From Adiantum capillus-veneris (Eukaryota > Streptophyta > Polypodiopsida > Polypodiales > Pteridaceae): a stretch of 64,000 nucleotides of DNA. Below are positions 54,071-64,000 of this stretch, piece by piece. The notes beneath the pieces are model-generated. The model did not search any database. It was not told where the DNA came from and saw only the letters and a list, made by a program, of their open reading frames with translations. Numbering within the stretch: position 1 is the first letter of the stretch; each line of letters opens with the position of its first letter. The stretch lies in contig CM043963.1 of assembly GCA_014529385.2 (NCBI GenBank), positions 63,540,469 to 63,604,468 on the forward strand. The letters are read 5' to 3'. A program made the position numbers and the translations under genes.

Positions 54071-54980
54071 TTGCTGAACTTAAGGCTGATTTGAATGCTA
54101 ATTTCAAGATGAAAGATTTGGGGCTGTTGCATCATTACTTGGGTATAAAATTTAAGCAGTGCGATGGTGGTATTGCCTTACGTCAAAAAAGTTACATAGA
54201 GACATTGCTATGTAAGTTTGGACTTGAGGATTGCAAACCTATTGCCACTCCCATGGAAACTGGTTTGAAATCGAGTCTTGATGATGCTGGTGATCCCGTC
54301 AATGTCTCTTTTTACCAAACCGTTGTTGGCTGCCTCATTTATGTCTGCAACATGTGGCCGTTTATTCAACTTACAGTCTCACAGGTCAGCAGATTCATGC
54401 ATAGACCAATGTCTAAGCATTGGCAGGCTGTCAAGAGGATTTCTTACTACTTGAGTGGCACTTTATATCTTTGCTTGTTTTATCCCAAGGGGAGATTATT
54501 TCTGCCAGACTTACATGCTTTTTTGGACTCAGATTGGACTGGTTGTTTTGATAGACGAGTTTCCACAAGCGGTTTTTGTTTCATGCTTGGCAGCTCATGC
54601 ATATAATGGTTGAGCAAGAAGCAACCTGCTGTGGCCACTTCTAGTTTTGTGAGGCTGAGTACAGGGAAATCTCCATAGCTAGTGTATGGCTCAGACACCT
54701 TATGGATGATTTGGGTGTTGGATAGGACACTGCCAATACTATCTACACTGACTATCAGAGCATATTGGCAATTGCGAGGAACCCAATTTTTCATGCTCGC
54801 ACAAAGCATATTGAGGTGCATTACCACTATGTCAAGCAGAGGCTCTCAGAAGGAGAGATCAGCTTGGATTATGTGCCAACACAGGAAAACCTTGCAGATA
54901 TTTTCACAAAGGAATTGTCTTGTGAGAAGGTTGAAGATTTCCACAAAGATTTGGGAGTACTCCCCTTTGTGGATTGATCA
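54071..54980 (+). pseudogene. Copia C RT C-terminus and RNase H
   Basis: IAELKADLNANFKMKDLGLL, HHYLGIKFKQCDGG, SYIETLLCKFGLEDCKPIAT, QVSRFMHRPMSKHWQAVKRI, HAFLDSDWTGCFDRRVSTSG, a stop, WLSKKQPAVATSSF, a shift, then ARNPIFHARTKHIEVHYHYV and TQENLADIFTKELSCEKVED. It is the same family as copy A (near-identical words). The RNase H E-box is altered (SSFVRLS where copy A has SSCEAGY). Only two or three breaks; 5' parts are missing. Confidence 0.85.
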
Positions 54981-55054
54981 TGACCTCAGGGCATGACACT
55001 TCCCTATACTATAAGTGCTAGCTCTCGTTCACCACATCACTCCCAGGGGGAATT

Positions 55055-55353
55055 TGTTACCATATACATGTGGTAGTGATGTGTGTGAACACACTTAGGA
55101 CCTCCGTGGCTTTTTTTCCCCTCAGTACGAGGTTTTCCCCCCCGTGCATTGTATATACGCCCATCACTCTAGGCTAAACAACTATCCACCAAAGTTTCTC
55201 AACAATACTTGTGACCTTAACAAGTCTTACTAGGTATACGACAATAATTCATCTTTCCATTGCACACTAAGTAAAACACTCTCTGTTGTGTGCCTTGAGC
55301 TTCCTTCATCTTCTCCAAGCTGTGTGTGTTTTCTTGCAACCCTAATCCCAACA
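55055..55353 (+). repeat. Copia C 3' LTR
   Basis: 299 bp, TGTTACCATATACATGTGG to CCTAATCCCAACA, following GGGGGAATT (PPT-like). Same LTR as 45778-46006 plus an internal segment (55180-55250) absent there. Confidence 0.82.
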
Positions 55354-55895
55354 ATAATAATAATATGTCTCTTTTAAAAAATAAAGTTAGCTCAAAGTCT
55401 AGCAAAAAAAAGAATCCAATGCTTAGCTACCTCTAGTTTATGGCAACTATATTATTGAGTAGTTTAGATGAGTAAAATCTAAAAGTAATCAACAATGAAT
55501 AGCTCAAATGTATAAAATAATCAACAATTAATAAGAGGTTGTATGAGGTGACTAGGGAGTAATTATAAATAAAATTTCACCATCCAATGTGCATACTACT
55601 TATATAAGTATGATCTTCAAGCATCTATGGATAAAGAGAGTGCTTTCTACTCTTTCTAAGACATATTAGACTTGTAATCTAAAGAACTTGAAATAACAAA
55701 ATTTGAAATTAGGTCATGATTAATGGGTTAATGAGAGGTCGTCTAGTTAAGAATGGAAAACAAATCATATAGTTGAGAGGAAGAAATAATTTGCTTATAA
55801 ATTTAGCCATTAGTTAAGAAAAGAAAACAAATTATATAGTTGAAAGGAAGAAATAATTTGCTTATAAAATTGGGTAAATCAAATTCATAGTAGGA
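55354..55895. other. AT-rich, no gene; ~65-base tandem-like duplication
   Basis: The words AAACAAAT(C/T)ATATAGTTGA(G/A)AGGAAG and AAATAATTTGCTTATAAA recur at 55750-55800 and 55825-55870. No coding signal. Confidence 0.5.
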
Positions 55896-55897
55896 AG

Positions 55898-56650
55898 ATG
55901 AAAACAAAATTGTTACCTTTAGTATGTGTGCTCTCTCAAGGTTGTCCCTCATGGGATACGGTCCCTTGTGCCAAAAATATCTCTTATCCGGTCAAGGAAG
56001 TTGGAAAGATTGTCCTAGCAATTGCAAATGGCAGTTCTTTCATATGTGTTGATACACTTTATGTACTAGAGAAAAAAATAACCTTTTGATTGTATATACA
56101 CTCGCAAGACTGGACTTGTTGCCAAAGTTGAGGATGATAGATGTATGATTCATGATCTCAGTTCTAATGATGAAATTGTTACATCAAGATATTGTGTCAT
56201 GCACTGTATAAGCTCGCTTTATATGACAAGTATGGGACAATTTTTGCAAATGTGGTTGTGGATTTGAAGGCTATTTCATATGTAAAATGTTGGCATGCAT
56301 GTCTTGGGCATCTAAATTTTGCCAGTTTGTTGTGTTTGTAGAAAATTGATACGGTTGCTTCTTTGCCACCTCTTGAAGCACCTTCTAATCATGTTTGTGA
56401 AGGATGTATTTTGGGTAAGACATAGCGTTCAAACTTTCCACGGAGTGGTTTAGTGAGGGTGTAGGTTACAACTTGTGCCTAGTGATATTTGTGGGCCTAT
56501 TCAAACTCCATTCTTGGGTAAATTTATGTACTTTGTGACTTTTATTGATGATTACTCCAAGCATGCGTGGGTGTATCTGCTTAAAAGCAAAGTCTGAAGT
56601 ATTCATATGCTTCAAGAATTTTTTGGTTATGGCTAGAAATGTTAAGTATG
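55898..56650 (+). pseudogene. Copia D: protease end to integrase start
   Basis: SYPVKEVGKIVLAIANGSSF and VDTLYVLE match copy A protease. Then, with stops and shifts, KCWHACLGHLNFASLL, PPLEAPSNHVCEGCILGKT (HHCC module) and YFVTFIDDYSKHAWVYLLKS (integrase core around the first catalytic Asp). The rest of the integrase is missing at 56650. It is the same family as A and C, and may be the other part of C's parent in a rearranged order. Confidence 0.82.
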
Positions 56651-57028
56651 GAGCCTGATTTACCCTTGTAATTTTCTGTGGTAAAAGCGCACATTTGTAA
56701 GGCCCCCATTATGAGGAGAAGCCATCATGCGTAAAGGTAAATCACTCACCGGAAACCAAACTTTTCACACAGTCAAAAACCAGGGGCAATTTTTTTTCCT
56801 CGCCGGAATATTATGGCCGACCAGCGGCCGAAAAGTGGTTGGAAAACAATCGTCGGTTGGCCGGTGGTCGGAAGTCAATGGCCGGTGGTCGGTGGCCGAA
56901 TTCAAAAGCGGACTTGTCTTCTCAAGGGCGGCCACACATGGGCGGATTGGAGGGTCCGATATGGACTTATTCGCACAAGCGCGGCTACACATGACTGCCT
57001 CTCATAAGAGAGGGCAGCCCTTTTGGCC

Positions 57029-57036
57029 TATAAAAG
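57029..57036 (+). promoter_or_regulatory. Copia E LTR TATA box
   Basis: CCTATAAAAGGAGG, a strong match, about 330 bases upstream of the LTR end. Confidence 0.8.
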
Positions 57037-57235
57037 GAGGCCATTTCTACACACATTTCACAGTGTGAAGTTGATGCAACAAGGTGAGTGTGAGGTGGTG
57101 AGAGTGAAGATGGGCGGGAGATCTATTAAGGGTTTAATCCCTTTGTAAACTACTTCTTCTTTTGAAGTGCTAAAGCCATTGAGTGGCTACTTTCCCGTGG
57201 ACGTAGCCCACATTGGGTGAACCACGTATATCGTG

Positions 57236-57240
<5 letters not shown>

Positions 57241-57277
<37 letters not shown>
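57241..57277 (+). repeat. (CT)n microsatellite in LTR leader
   Basis: About 18 CT units downstream of the TATA box, so it would be in the 5' leader of the element RNA. Confidence 0.97.
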
Positions 57278-57280
<3 letters not shown>

Positions 57281-57367
57281 CTATAATCTCTTGTGTGTGA
57301 AATCTATCTCTCCCCATTAAGTAATCTACTCAAATATCTATTTAGCTATGTCTTATTTCCTAACAAC

Positions 57368-57379
57368 TGGTATCAGAGC
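57368..57379 (+). other. Primer binding site (initiator Met tRNA type)
   Basis: TGGTATCAGAGC two bases after the LTR end. Confidence 0.93.
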
Positions 57380-57438
57380 AAGGTTTGCTCGTAGCTAAAT
57401 TATCTCAAGGAAAGGATTCCTTGAATTGAGTGGGAGTT

Positions 57439-58593
57439 ATGGCGGAGGAAGGGAAGCTCAAGATTGAGAAGTTCAACGGAAAAAACTACCAACATTGGAA
57501 GATGCAGATTGAAGACTATCTCTACCAGAAGGATCTCTATTTGCCACTAGGCGGTCTTGCGAAGAAGCCCGCAACAATGGCAGATGAAGCATGGATTGTC
57601 CTTGATCGAAAGGCACTGGGAACAATCCGGTTAAGCTTGGCGTCAACGGTGGCCTTCAATGTTTCGGAGATGAAGACCACAGAGGACTTGATGAAGTCAC
57701 TTGACGACTTCTACGAGAAACCATCGGCATCCAATAAGGTATTTCTTATGAAGCGCTTGTTCAATCTAAAGATGGCAGAGAATGGTTCAGTTGCAGAACA
57801 CCTAAATGACTTTAGCACAAACATAAGTCAACTTCAATCGGTGAAAATCAATTTCGATGACGAAGTGCGAGCTCTCCTTATACTATCATCTCTACCGGAT
57901 AGTTGGGACAGCCTTGTGATGGCTATAAGTAATTCTATTTCTGGCACAAATACTCTTAAGTTTGATGATATTGTGGGTGTTCTCCTAAGTGAGGAAATAC
58001 GAAGGAGAAGCACAGGGGAATCATCAAGTGCTGCACTGTCAGTGGAAATAAGAGGAAGGCCTAAGGAGAGGTTCAAAAACCAAAAGGGTCGTGATCGCTC
58101 AAGGCGGAGCAAGTCACACACAAATTCAGTTCTTGAATGTTGGAACTGCGGCAAGAAGGGCCACGTCAAGAAGGATTGCTGGTCCAAGAAGAAGAAGGAG
58201 ACAGAGTCTCAAGACACCAAGCCAACATCGGAGGCCAATGTGGCAAGTAAAGTAGAGCAAGATGCTCTAATGCTCTCATTAGACAATGTGTCTAATTCCA
58301 GGTTTACTCTCTCTTCATACTTCTGTCCCTGCATCTTTGTATTGTATATCTCGTGGGTAAATCTCAGGGTCCATGTTGATTTCTCGGATTGGTGCAGAAT
58401 GCACAGTGGCACTACCATCCTTTTAGTTCCTAATGGTTTTCCACAAGGATTGCAACCATCGCTTGTCCACTTAAGGAATTGGATGTATCTCTTGAGACTT
58501 GGCCTCATCCATTTTGTTTGCCGCTACCCTCATATCAAGTGGTGTTTCCTTTCTAGGTTTAGATGGTTCACCAGTTTTGTTTTCATTATGTGA
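57439..58593 (+). CDS. Copia E gag, C-terminus replaced by foreign sequence
   Basis: The ATG at 57439 (MAEEGKLKIEKFNGKNYQHW) suits copia gag, preceded by PBS and LTR. Residues 10-200 are the UBN2-type gag fold (MQIEDYLYQKDLYLPL, MKRLFNLKMAENGSVAEHLN, LLILSSLPDSWDSLVMAI). Residues 210-230 are basic. The zinc knuckle CWNCGKKGHVKKDC begins near residue 233. The frame stays open through QDALMLSLDNVSNS, where protease should follow, but at about 58300 it enters unrelated sequence that is antisense to another reading frame and stops at 58591. Gag looks undamaged, so the break is recent or the frame has been lucky. The pol region is missing in this window. Confidence 0.88.
   Translation: MAEEGKLKIEKFNGKNYQHWKMQIEDYLYQKDLYLPLGGLAKKPATMADEAWIVLDRKALGTIRLSLASTVAFNVSEMKTTEDLMKSLDDFYEKPSASNKVFLMKRLFNLKMAENGSVAEHLNDFSTNISQLQSVKINFDDEVRALLILSSLPDSWDSLVMAISNSISGTNTLKFDDIVGVLLSEEIRRRSTGESSSAALSVEIRGRPKERFKNQKGRDRSRRSKSHTNSVLECWNCGKKGHVKKDCWSKKKKETESQDTKPTSEANVASKVEQDALMLSLDNVSNSRFTLSSYFCPCIFVLYISWVNLRVHVDFSDWCRMHSGTTILLVPNGFPQGLQPSLVHLRNWMYLLRLGLIHFVCRYPHIKWCFLSRFRWFTSFVFIM
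58301..58500 (-). repeat. Direct repeat module, copy 2
   Basis: About 200 bases, about 90% like 59121-59330 by eye (CTCGTGGGTAAATCTCA, GTCCATGTTGATTTCT, CACAAGGATTGCAACCA). Its left edge is the break in copia E gag. Confidence 0.9.
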
Positions 58594-59120
58594 CCTTTCA
58601 TCCTCATTTTCAGGTATCGACACTACTTGTTAAAAAATGTTCAATACTTTTGGCTCCATTAGAGCTTGGGCTATCTCTATAAGCCATATGCACATTTCCA
58701 ACCATTTTGTTTCAACTTCTGGGTATAGATATGTTAACCATCTTTGTTTTAATGTTTGGTTTCTTTTCAGTCTCACCTCATAGGGGCTTGCATCATGACA
58801 TCCAAGTGCTCATTCACTTTTTCTACTAAGAATGAACCACCCGATACAATTTTTGATGCTTTCGCTCATCGGTCTTTGTTTCCTTGCTCCCGCTTGATCT
58901 GTTCCCTTGTTTGGTGTAGTTCTATCTCTAAGACCGTCTTTTCCCTTAAATATAGTCTAATCTTTAGAAGGTATGCGAGAGTAATGGTGTATTTTCTAGG
59001 AGATGATATCAATTGATGGAGGCTTTTTTTGTCTATAATCTATGGAACTAGACTCCATTGAGCTAGCACAATCTTCACCTCAAATTTTTTATTGTGGTCC
59101 CCTACAAAAGAAAGTAAAGC

Positions 59121-59330
59121 TAACATTCCAGGTTTACTATCTCTTGATACTTCCATCCTTGCATCTTTGTACTGTATATCTCGTGGGTAAATCTCATGGT
59201 CCATGTTGATTTCTTGGATTGGTGCAGACTGCAAAGTGGCACTGCCATCCTTCTAGTTCCTAATGGTTTCCCACAAGGATTGCAACCACCATTTGTCCAC
59301 TTCAAGAATTGGATGTATTGGGAGAGGTCC
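59121..59330 (-). repeat. Direct repeat module, copy 1
   Basis: Partner of 58301-58500, in the same orientation, 820 bases away. Confidence 0.9.
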
Positions 59331-59420
59331 TCCAAAGTATGTATATCTCTGTAGATCCTTGCGGTCTATTGCATGTAGAGGACTATCATCCATACTTATC
59401 AAGCATTATCACTTGGATAT

Positions 59421-60544
59421 CTCTACCTTCCTCATATGTAAAGGCATATAAGCATTTCTGCACCGATAATTACCCAGAGTTGGGCTTGTCACACTTATAG
59501 TATAGCATATTCTCTCCTTGTACAAACCCAATATACAAATGAGTATGCTATTGATCAGCATATACAAGGTATTATGCACTAGAGATGTAATACATAGAAT
59601 GCATAAGTTATGTCATAAGTATTTGATTGATCACTTGAGGCTCGTGTAGGAGGTGCACATGATGTTTTATGTAGCTTTTCCTCCCCACTCTCTTTCAACA
59701 AACATCCTTCTTGTTGGGTGAAATGTAAGTCTTCTCTCTCCAAAATGTGTAGACCAATTCCTTACTTTCATCTGTGATAGGGCTACGACGGTGTTGCTTG
59801 TGACATTAAGCCAATGAAAACAATTGACCATCGACACCAAGCTTTGCCCATCGTGATTTCACCTTGAACAAGTTGCGATAGCCAACTTTTAAGACCCTAG
59901 AGAAGGACATTGGAGAGAATTGCGCTCTGTGTAACAGCCTCCTCCACTAAAGACTAATCATGGATTGCCCGAACAAGCGGATTTTGAGCAACAAGATTCC
60001 AGATTTCCCACTTTGCTTATGTACTAAAAACCTTCAGGCCTACTCTTGAAAGCTCTCAAAATCTCAAAGGAGATTTTCTTTTTCTCCTCACCATCTCGAT
60101 GGCATATTGTCCTTGCTCAACTTTCATCTATCTGTGCTCTCGCTATTTACTCTTTCTTTCTCTCTCATATTTCGTGATAACAGAAAGAGCTATATGTTGG
60201 GAATTGTACTTTAGTGCCTATAATGACTCCCTTCTTAACATACATTATGTATTACTTACTTGAAATTACTTAAACGAATAACTGTCAACACTTGATGTTG
60301 TAATTCCAAACATGCCAGCTCCAAACATGCAATGATGTGACCAACTAAACCAATGAATTCATTTGGAGTGAGTGGACTACCCACAAGATTTTCTTACCAT
60401 CATATTATAGGGTGCCTCCATTTCCACCATTGGAGCTAGTGGCAATAATGTTGTCTACTGGTTCATCTCTGTAGGTCTATGCTAGAGTAAGGAAAAGATC
60501 TCAATTTTTACAACTCAACTCTTAGGTAGGATCCCGATGCAAGG

Positions 60545-60550
<6 letters not shown>
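59421..60550. other. No gene seen
   Basis: Frames on both strands are short. Minus-strand stretches such as CSRSALSSNV lack support. No repeat recognised. Confidence 0.4.
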
Positions 60551-60552
<2 letters not shown>

Positions 60553-60620
<68 letters not shown>

Positions 60621-60654
60621 TACATTCCACACGCGTGCGCACACACACACACAC
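60553..60654 (+). repeat. (GA)n and (CA)n microsatellites
   Basis: GA run 60553-60618, then an ACACACAC run at 60640-60654 after a short spacer. Confidence 0.97.
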
Positions 60655-61630
60655 AAACACACACTCCATTATCCCATGTTATCTTCAGTAAACTGAAAAA
60701 CAAGGCCATACCCCAAATGGGAATGAATAATATTTTTTATGGACATTTTAAATACAAACTGCACTTGCTCTTTGGTTTTCAATATATGCTAGCAAGCACA
60801 AGTAGCAAGCATTGTCCGGGACAACATTTTTAGTGACATGTTAACATGCTTATATCCTACTACAATTTCCAATCGTCATTAATGCTCACAACAACCTCAT
60901 TAGCTTGATTTGTTTTTGCTAGTTTTGGCTAAGTATGATGTCATTCTTTTAATGGGTTAAAAAAAAAAATCGCATATGGATATGGTTCAGCTAACCATAT
61001 GAGTATGGTTCCATCTATAAGTATATGCGAGCGTATGTAGTTTGAGGTACTTCATTATATGTGAGAATTACTTCATAAGTAAGTAGGGGGTCAACTAATT
61101 ATAAGAGATCTATAAGTGTTTTGATGCTAGACCTTATGCTATTTGATGCTAATTTTGGCCCCTTTCAAATTCTCCCTTTATGTGTAGTCTTTCTTACATA
61201 GCCCCATGTTCAACCCAATTTTGCACATGATCATCTATAGCAGTGCTTGTACTTATAGCTTCATAGTTGATATAGAGTGAAACACTACAGATTAAGATCA
61301 TCTTCCACATCATTTGCAATGAAATATCCATCCCATATGACATTATCTTAGTGAATTTGGACACACCATCTATGTTAATGAAGGCTCTCTTTCATACAGT
61401 AAGCTAGAGAGGGAGGAAGCTACCATAGAACAAGCTTTTATAAATAGTTTTCGAGGCATCTAGGCAACTGAAAAAGATAAGTGACAGTAGGTTATCGTAT
61501 GCACAAATGACATACTGCTTCAACACCTATGGTATCGATATAAAGCGGTACCCACCATTTCAATACGCTCAACACCACCATTTGGATGCCTCTCACATAG
61601 TGAGTGGAATCGGATCCTTAGAAAAAATCT
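60655..61630. other. No gene seen
   Basis: AT-rich. No frame with plausible composition except short ones. The word ATATGGATATGG at 60975 and similar words show no larger order. Confidence 0.4.
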
Positions 61631-61639
61631 TTTGTAGCC

Positions 61640-62310
61640 ATGCATTTGAGAGATGTGGATTACAATTGAGTAGCCTCTTCCATCAAAGATGTTGAATCGA
61701 GATTACTTCATGGCTATTCTAGAGTATGGATTCATCCAAAGGCTAGCACGTATAGACACATTTATGCGAGATAGTGCTAGTGTGGTGATTCAATAGCTTA
61801 GGATTCCATATCATAGGATATAGATTGAGACAAGGTGGGAAATCAAGATTGATAGAGATCAAGGGACCTGTAGGGTATGTAGAGGTGAGGTGAGGTGGAG
61901 AACGAAGAGCACTATGTAGAGGTGAGGTGGAGAACGAAGAGCACTATGCATGCATATGCTTATCATATGAGAGCATATGAGGTCGATATACAATCCTTTC
62001 CATACAACACCCCACACTTGGAGTACTATTGGAGTCGAGAACAACTTGGACACTTATTACTAGAGATTTAGAGACATATGGAGATCTAGCGACCTGCACA
62101 CCCCAGTGGAGTTGCAACCCATAGAGTTCCTTCAAAATGTTGCTCCAAGACCACCCACCAACATTTAGAGAGGAATCACACTACATCATGCAAGGATTTC
62201 TCGAGCTCTTCAACATCCTAGAGCACCAAGATACCATGCCTAGAAAGTACATCACAATCCTAGTAGAGAAATTCAACTATATCATGAGAAGACCAATCAC
62301 ATGGAGATAA
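61640..62310 (+). pseudogene. Unrecognised decayed reading frame
   Basis: Plus-strand pieces: MLNRDYFMAILEYGFIQRLA, RIDTFMRDSASVVIQ, a stop, IETRWEIKIDRDQGTCRVC; then a 32-base tandem duplication (61891-61954). Then, in another frame, TLITRDLETYGDLATCTPQW and LLQDHPPTFREESHYIMQGF, LELFNILEHQDTMPRKYITI. It ends at TAA 62308-62310. The composition is protein-like; no family is recognised. Confidence 0.3.
61891..61954 (+). repeat. 32-bp tandem duplication
   Basis: TGAGGTGGAGAACGAAGAGC plus 12 bases occurs twice; the second copy differs only at its last few bases. 32 is not a multiple of three. Confidence 0.93.
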
Positions 62311-62609
62311 CGCGGTCTTTCTCAGACTTGCTTTTGTGCTCCTTCACTCCCTTGCCCACCTATGCATGTTATACTATATTCGCAATGTGGTATCAAATGG
62401 AGCTTTTTCATATCATCGTTGTACTCCCTTCATATATAAATCTTCATACCCCTCATCCGTTATATACATGTATACACACTCCTACGTCAGTCTATTTTAC
62501 TTTTTAGCATCTTTATTTTCAACACTTGTCCTTTTCTTTGGATACCCATAGGAGACACACATGTACTCCATTTGTCTCATAAGCCAACTTTAGCTTCTAG
62601 AAGTCGTTA

Positions 62610-62612
<3 letters not shown>

Positions 62613-62687
<75 letters not shown>
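62613..62687 (+). repeat. (CT)n-(CA)n compound microsatellite
   Basis: About 19 CT units then about 18 CA units. Confidence 0.98.
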
Positions 62688-62689
<2 letters not shown>

Positions 62690-63087
62690 TTTTCTCATGA
62701 CTAAACAACGAATAATGTGGGCCGTTCTTTTTCTAAATGGGGGAAATAAAATTTTGAACCAGTGAGCCTCCAAGCGTGGAGTATCATGGGTTCAAGGCTT
62801 GGGGGGTTTACTAGTTTCAATTTTTCTAGCTAGGGTTGTGAAAGCTATGGTAATATTGTGATGTATACGCAGAAAAACATGGTTATAAAAGGTATGCATC
62901 AACATCACATTGCATTTACCCAAGCACACAAAGTGTTCACATCTAGAAACATTTACATCAGCGATCGGACACTTGTCCCCATCAAGTCTCGATGCAAGCA
63001 ATTGTGTGACCATAGATTCCTCTTGATAGGAGACATCATTGTCTTAGTTTCAAGGCGGGAGTATCCATTAATGTAGAAACTGCTAAA

Positions 63088-63260
63088 CAGGGTCATAACC
63101 TAGTGGTTAAGGTGGATGTGGGGTTGTATAAAGACTCAAGTTTGATACTACCCAATATAAACTTTCAGATATCAATTGTACGTCGAAAAAAGGTGAAAAG
63201 TCACAATGGCCTATGCAAGAGGATGAGAAAGACAATATGTGACATATATCAATTATACCT
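63088..63260 (+). repeat. tRNA-derived SINE-like element
   Basis: GGTCATAACCTAGTGGTTAAGG (A box, TAGTGGTTAAGG at 63101) and ACTCAAGTTTGATACT (B box at 63135-63149) are about 37 bases apart, the spacing of a Pol III promoter. A body follows (63185-63249) that is repeated at 63844-63903. No tRNA fold. The end is undefined. Confidence 0.55.
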
Positions 63261-63299
63261 TAAACAAGGTGAGGAGGCACGAAGGCTTGCTTAGTTAAG

Positions 63300-63840
63300 A
63301 GGAGATGAGGGAGAGTACGTTTGAATACGTACCTACAATCACATGGAATTTTTATTGTGTTTTAATATAAAATTGTATGATCCATTATACATATATAATT
63401 ACAAATGGTTTGTATATTACGAAGGGCCCCACTTAAATAATGTGAAAGGTGCACATTGCACATCAACATTTTGAAACAAAATAAAATGAGAAGTGAAATA
63501 AAAACAAACAAATTAAAATTAAAAAATATATTTTAGTGGTCTTTGCATAAGAAAAGATGAATTAAGTAAATATAAAAAATAATAAACAAATTATTGAAAT
63601 AAATCTTTATGAAGTCCTTAAATCAAAGGACCCTTTTTCAATATTTTATATCATTGATCATGGGATCAAACTCCTATGAATACACTTTTCAATCCAAAAA
63701 GATAAATGTAACTTTAGAAAATAGCATTTAAAGACCATGATTTCTTTTCATTCACAAACTTTTAAGCCTCCTTGGGGACACATATCAAGCAATGAAAATT
63801 GAAGTACCTTCACTCATAGTGCACTAAGGCGTTTAGGAGG
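63300..63840. other. AT-rich, no gene
   Basis: Very AT-rich (AAAATTAAAATTAAAAAATATA and similar) without coding signal on either strand. Confidence 0.5.
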
Positions 63841-63843
63841 CCA

Positions 63844-63903
63844 AAAAGGTGAAAAGTCACAATGGCCTATGCAAGAGGATGAGATAGAGACTATGTGACA
63901 TAT
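63844..63903 (+). repeat. Second copy of the SINE body
   Basis: AAAAAGGTGAAAAGTCACAA, TGGCCTATGCAAGAGGATGA and CTATGTGACATAT match 63187-63246 with few changes. The tRNA-like head is not present before it. Confidence 0.75.
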
Positions 63904-64000
63904 ACCCACCCAAAATTACCTCTTTTTTGTTAGGTGCAATTAGACTAGTAGCGTTACCCTACTAAAGGAAGAAAAAAGGGTGCCATAGATAGCTTGGGAA

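Larger units (their letters stand above)
56696..57365 (+). repeat. Copia E 5' LTR
   Basis: 670 bp from TGTAAGGCCCCC to TCCTAACA. The middle (56815-56905) has repeated GGCCGGTGGTCGG words. A TATA box (TATAAAAG, 57029-57036) and a (CT)n tract (57241-57277) lie in order before the end. Confidence 0.85.
58300..59420 (-). pseudogene. Unrecognised charged reading frame with duplicated module
   Basis: Reading down from about 59410: DLQRYTYFGGPLPIHPILEV, KDGSATLQSAPIQEINMDHE, IYPRDIQYKDARMEVSRDSK, DHNKKFEVKIVLAQWSLVP, a stop, REKTVLEIELHQTREQIKRE, VSGGSFLVEKVNEHLDVMMQ; a shift near 58745; LTYLYPEVETKWLEMCIWLI, EDERSHNENKTGEPSKP, and again VHSAPIREINMDPEIYPRDI. Stops are sparse (about six in 370 codons), so it was coding until fairly recently. 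Coiled-coil-like helices are likely. No family is recognised. A ~200-base module occurs at both ends (59120-59330 and 58301-58500). Confidence 0.45.

Noticed and set aside
57834..58187. 117-codon minus-strand frame
   Set aside because: Exact antisense shadow of the well-supported copia E gag.
62755..62815. GGGTTCAAGGCTTGG as a tRNA B box
   Set aside because: No convincing A box at the right distance and no tRNA fold; left as unassigned sequence.
1..64000. CRISPR arrays, rRNA, tRNA genes, bacterial operons or phage
   Set aside because: No regular spacer-repeat arrays, no rRNA words and no cloverleaf were seen; the repeats here are LTRs, microsatellites and short tandem duplications.

Overview
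This is a piece of a large plant nuclear genome built almost entirely from retrotransposons. The evidence for a plant is direct: Ty3/gypsy chromoviruses ending in a chromodomain, a Tat-type Ty3/gypsy element with a second (archaeal-type) RNase H, several Ty1/copia relics, LTRs followed by the plant-type initiator-Met primer site TGGTATCAGAGC, LINE relics with a DUF4283-like ORF1 and zf-RVT, and many long (CT/GA)n tracts. The number of nested, decayed elements suggests a large, repeat-rich genome such as a fern or gymnosperm, but the sequence alone does not fix the species. No rRNA, tRNA, CRISPR or bacterial-type operon is present, and no convincing intact host gene was found. Nearly every coding region is broken.

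Layout. 1-6.4 kb: rearranged copies, in both orientations, of a non-autonomous LTR element with about 1.2-1.3 kb LTRs and a coiled-coil gag-like ORF; together they make a long inverted repeat. 6.6-10.3 kb: gag scraps, a LINE 3' end, and two LTR-like blocks. 10.4-17.8 kb: the best-preserved element, a 7.4 kb chromovirus with two LTRs of 1.3 kb, PBS, PPT and a perfect 5-bp target duplication, disabled by stops, frameshifts and altered reverse transcriptase catalytic residues. 17.8-23.3 kb: older chromovirus debris in scrambled order. 23.6-27.8 kb (minus): Tat-lineage pol with two RNase H domains. 27.8-32 kb: mostly low-complexity sequence, with weak hints of host sequence (an ankyrin-like exon at 31.1-31.45 kb) and a tRNA-derived SINE-like block.

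32.0-36.8 kb: a decayed gypsy element with unusually short LTRs of about 100 bp. 38.6-44.4 kb: a Tat/Athila-like element with 577-bp LTRs and little coding capacity, carrying an antisense copia RNase H scrap. 45.8-48.85 kb (minus), 54.1-55.35 kb and 55.9-56.65 kb: pieces of one copia family. 49.6-51.1 kb: an unrecognised gag-like ORF, then an LTR scrap fused to a LINE ORF1. 51.8-54.1 kb: a second copia family, broken by a 46-bp tandem duplication. 56.7-58.3 kb: a fresh copia LTR and intact-looking gag, cut off by an unrecognised antisense ORF (58.3-59.4 kb). 59.4-64 kb: AT-rich, with microsatellites, one unrecognised decayed ORF and a SINE-like repeat.

In working order, the pieces are gag (particle), protease, reverse transcriptase, RNase H and integrase of retroelements. 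None of the elements looks able to transpose by itself, though the 10.4-17.8 kb and 56.7 kb elements look recent. The most unusual material is the 5.5 kb inverted repeat at the left end, the doubly altered catalytic site of the chromovirus RT, the three unrecognised gag-like reading frames, and the ~100-bp LTR element.
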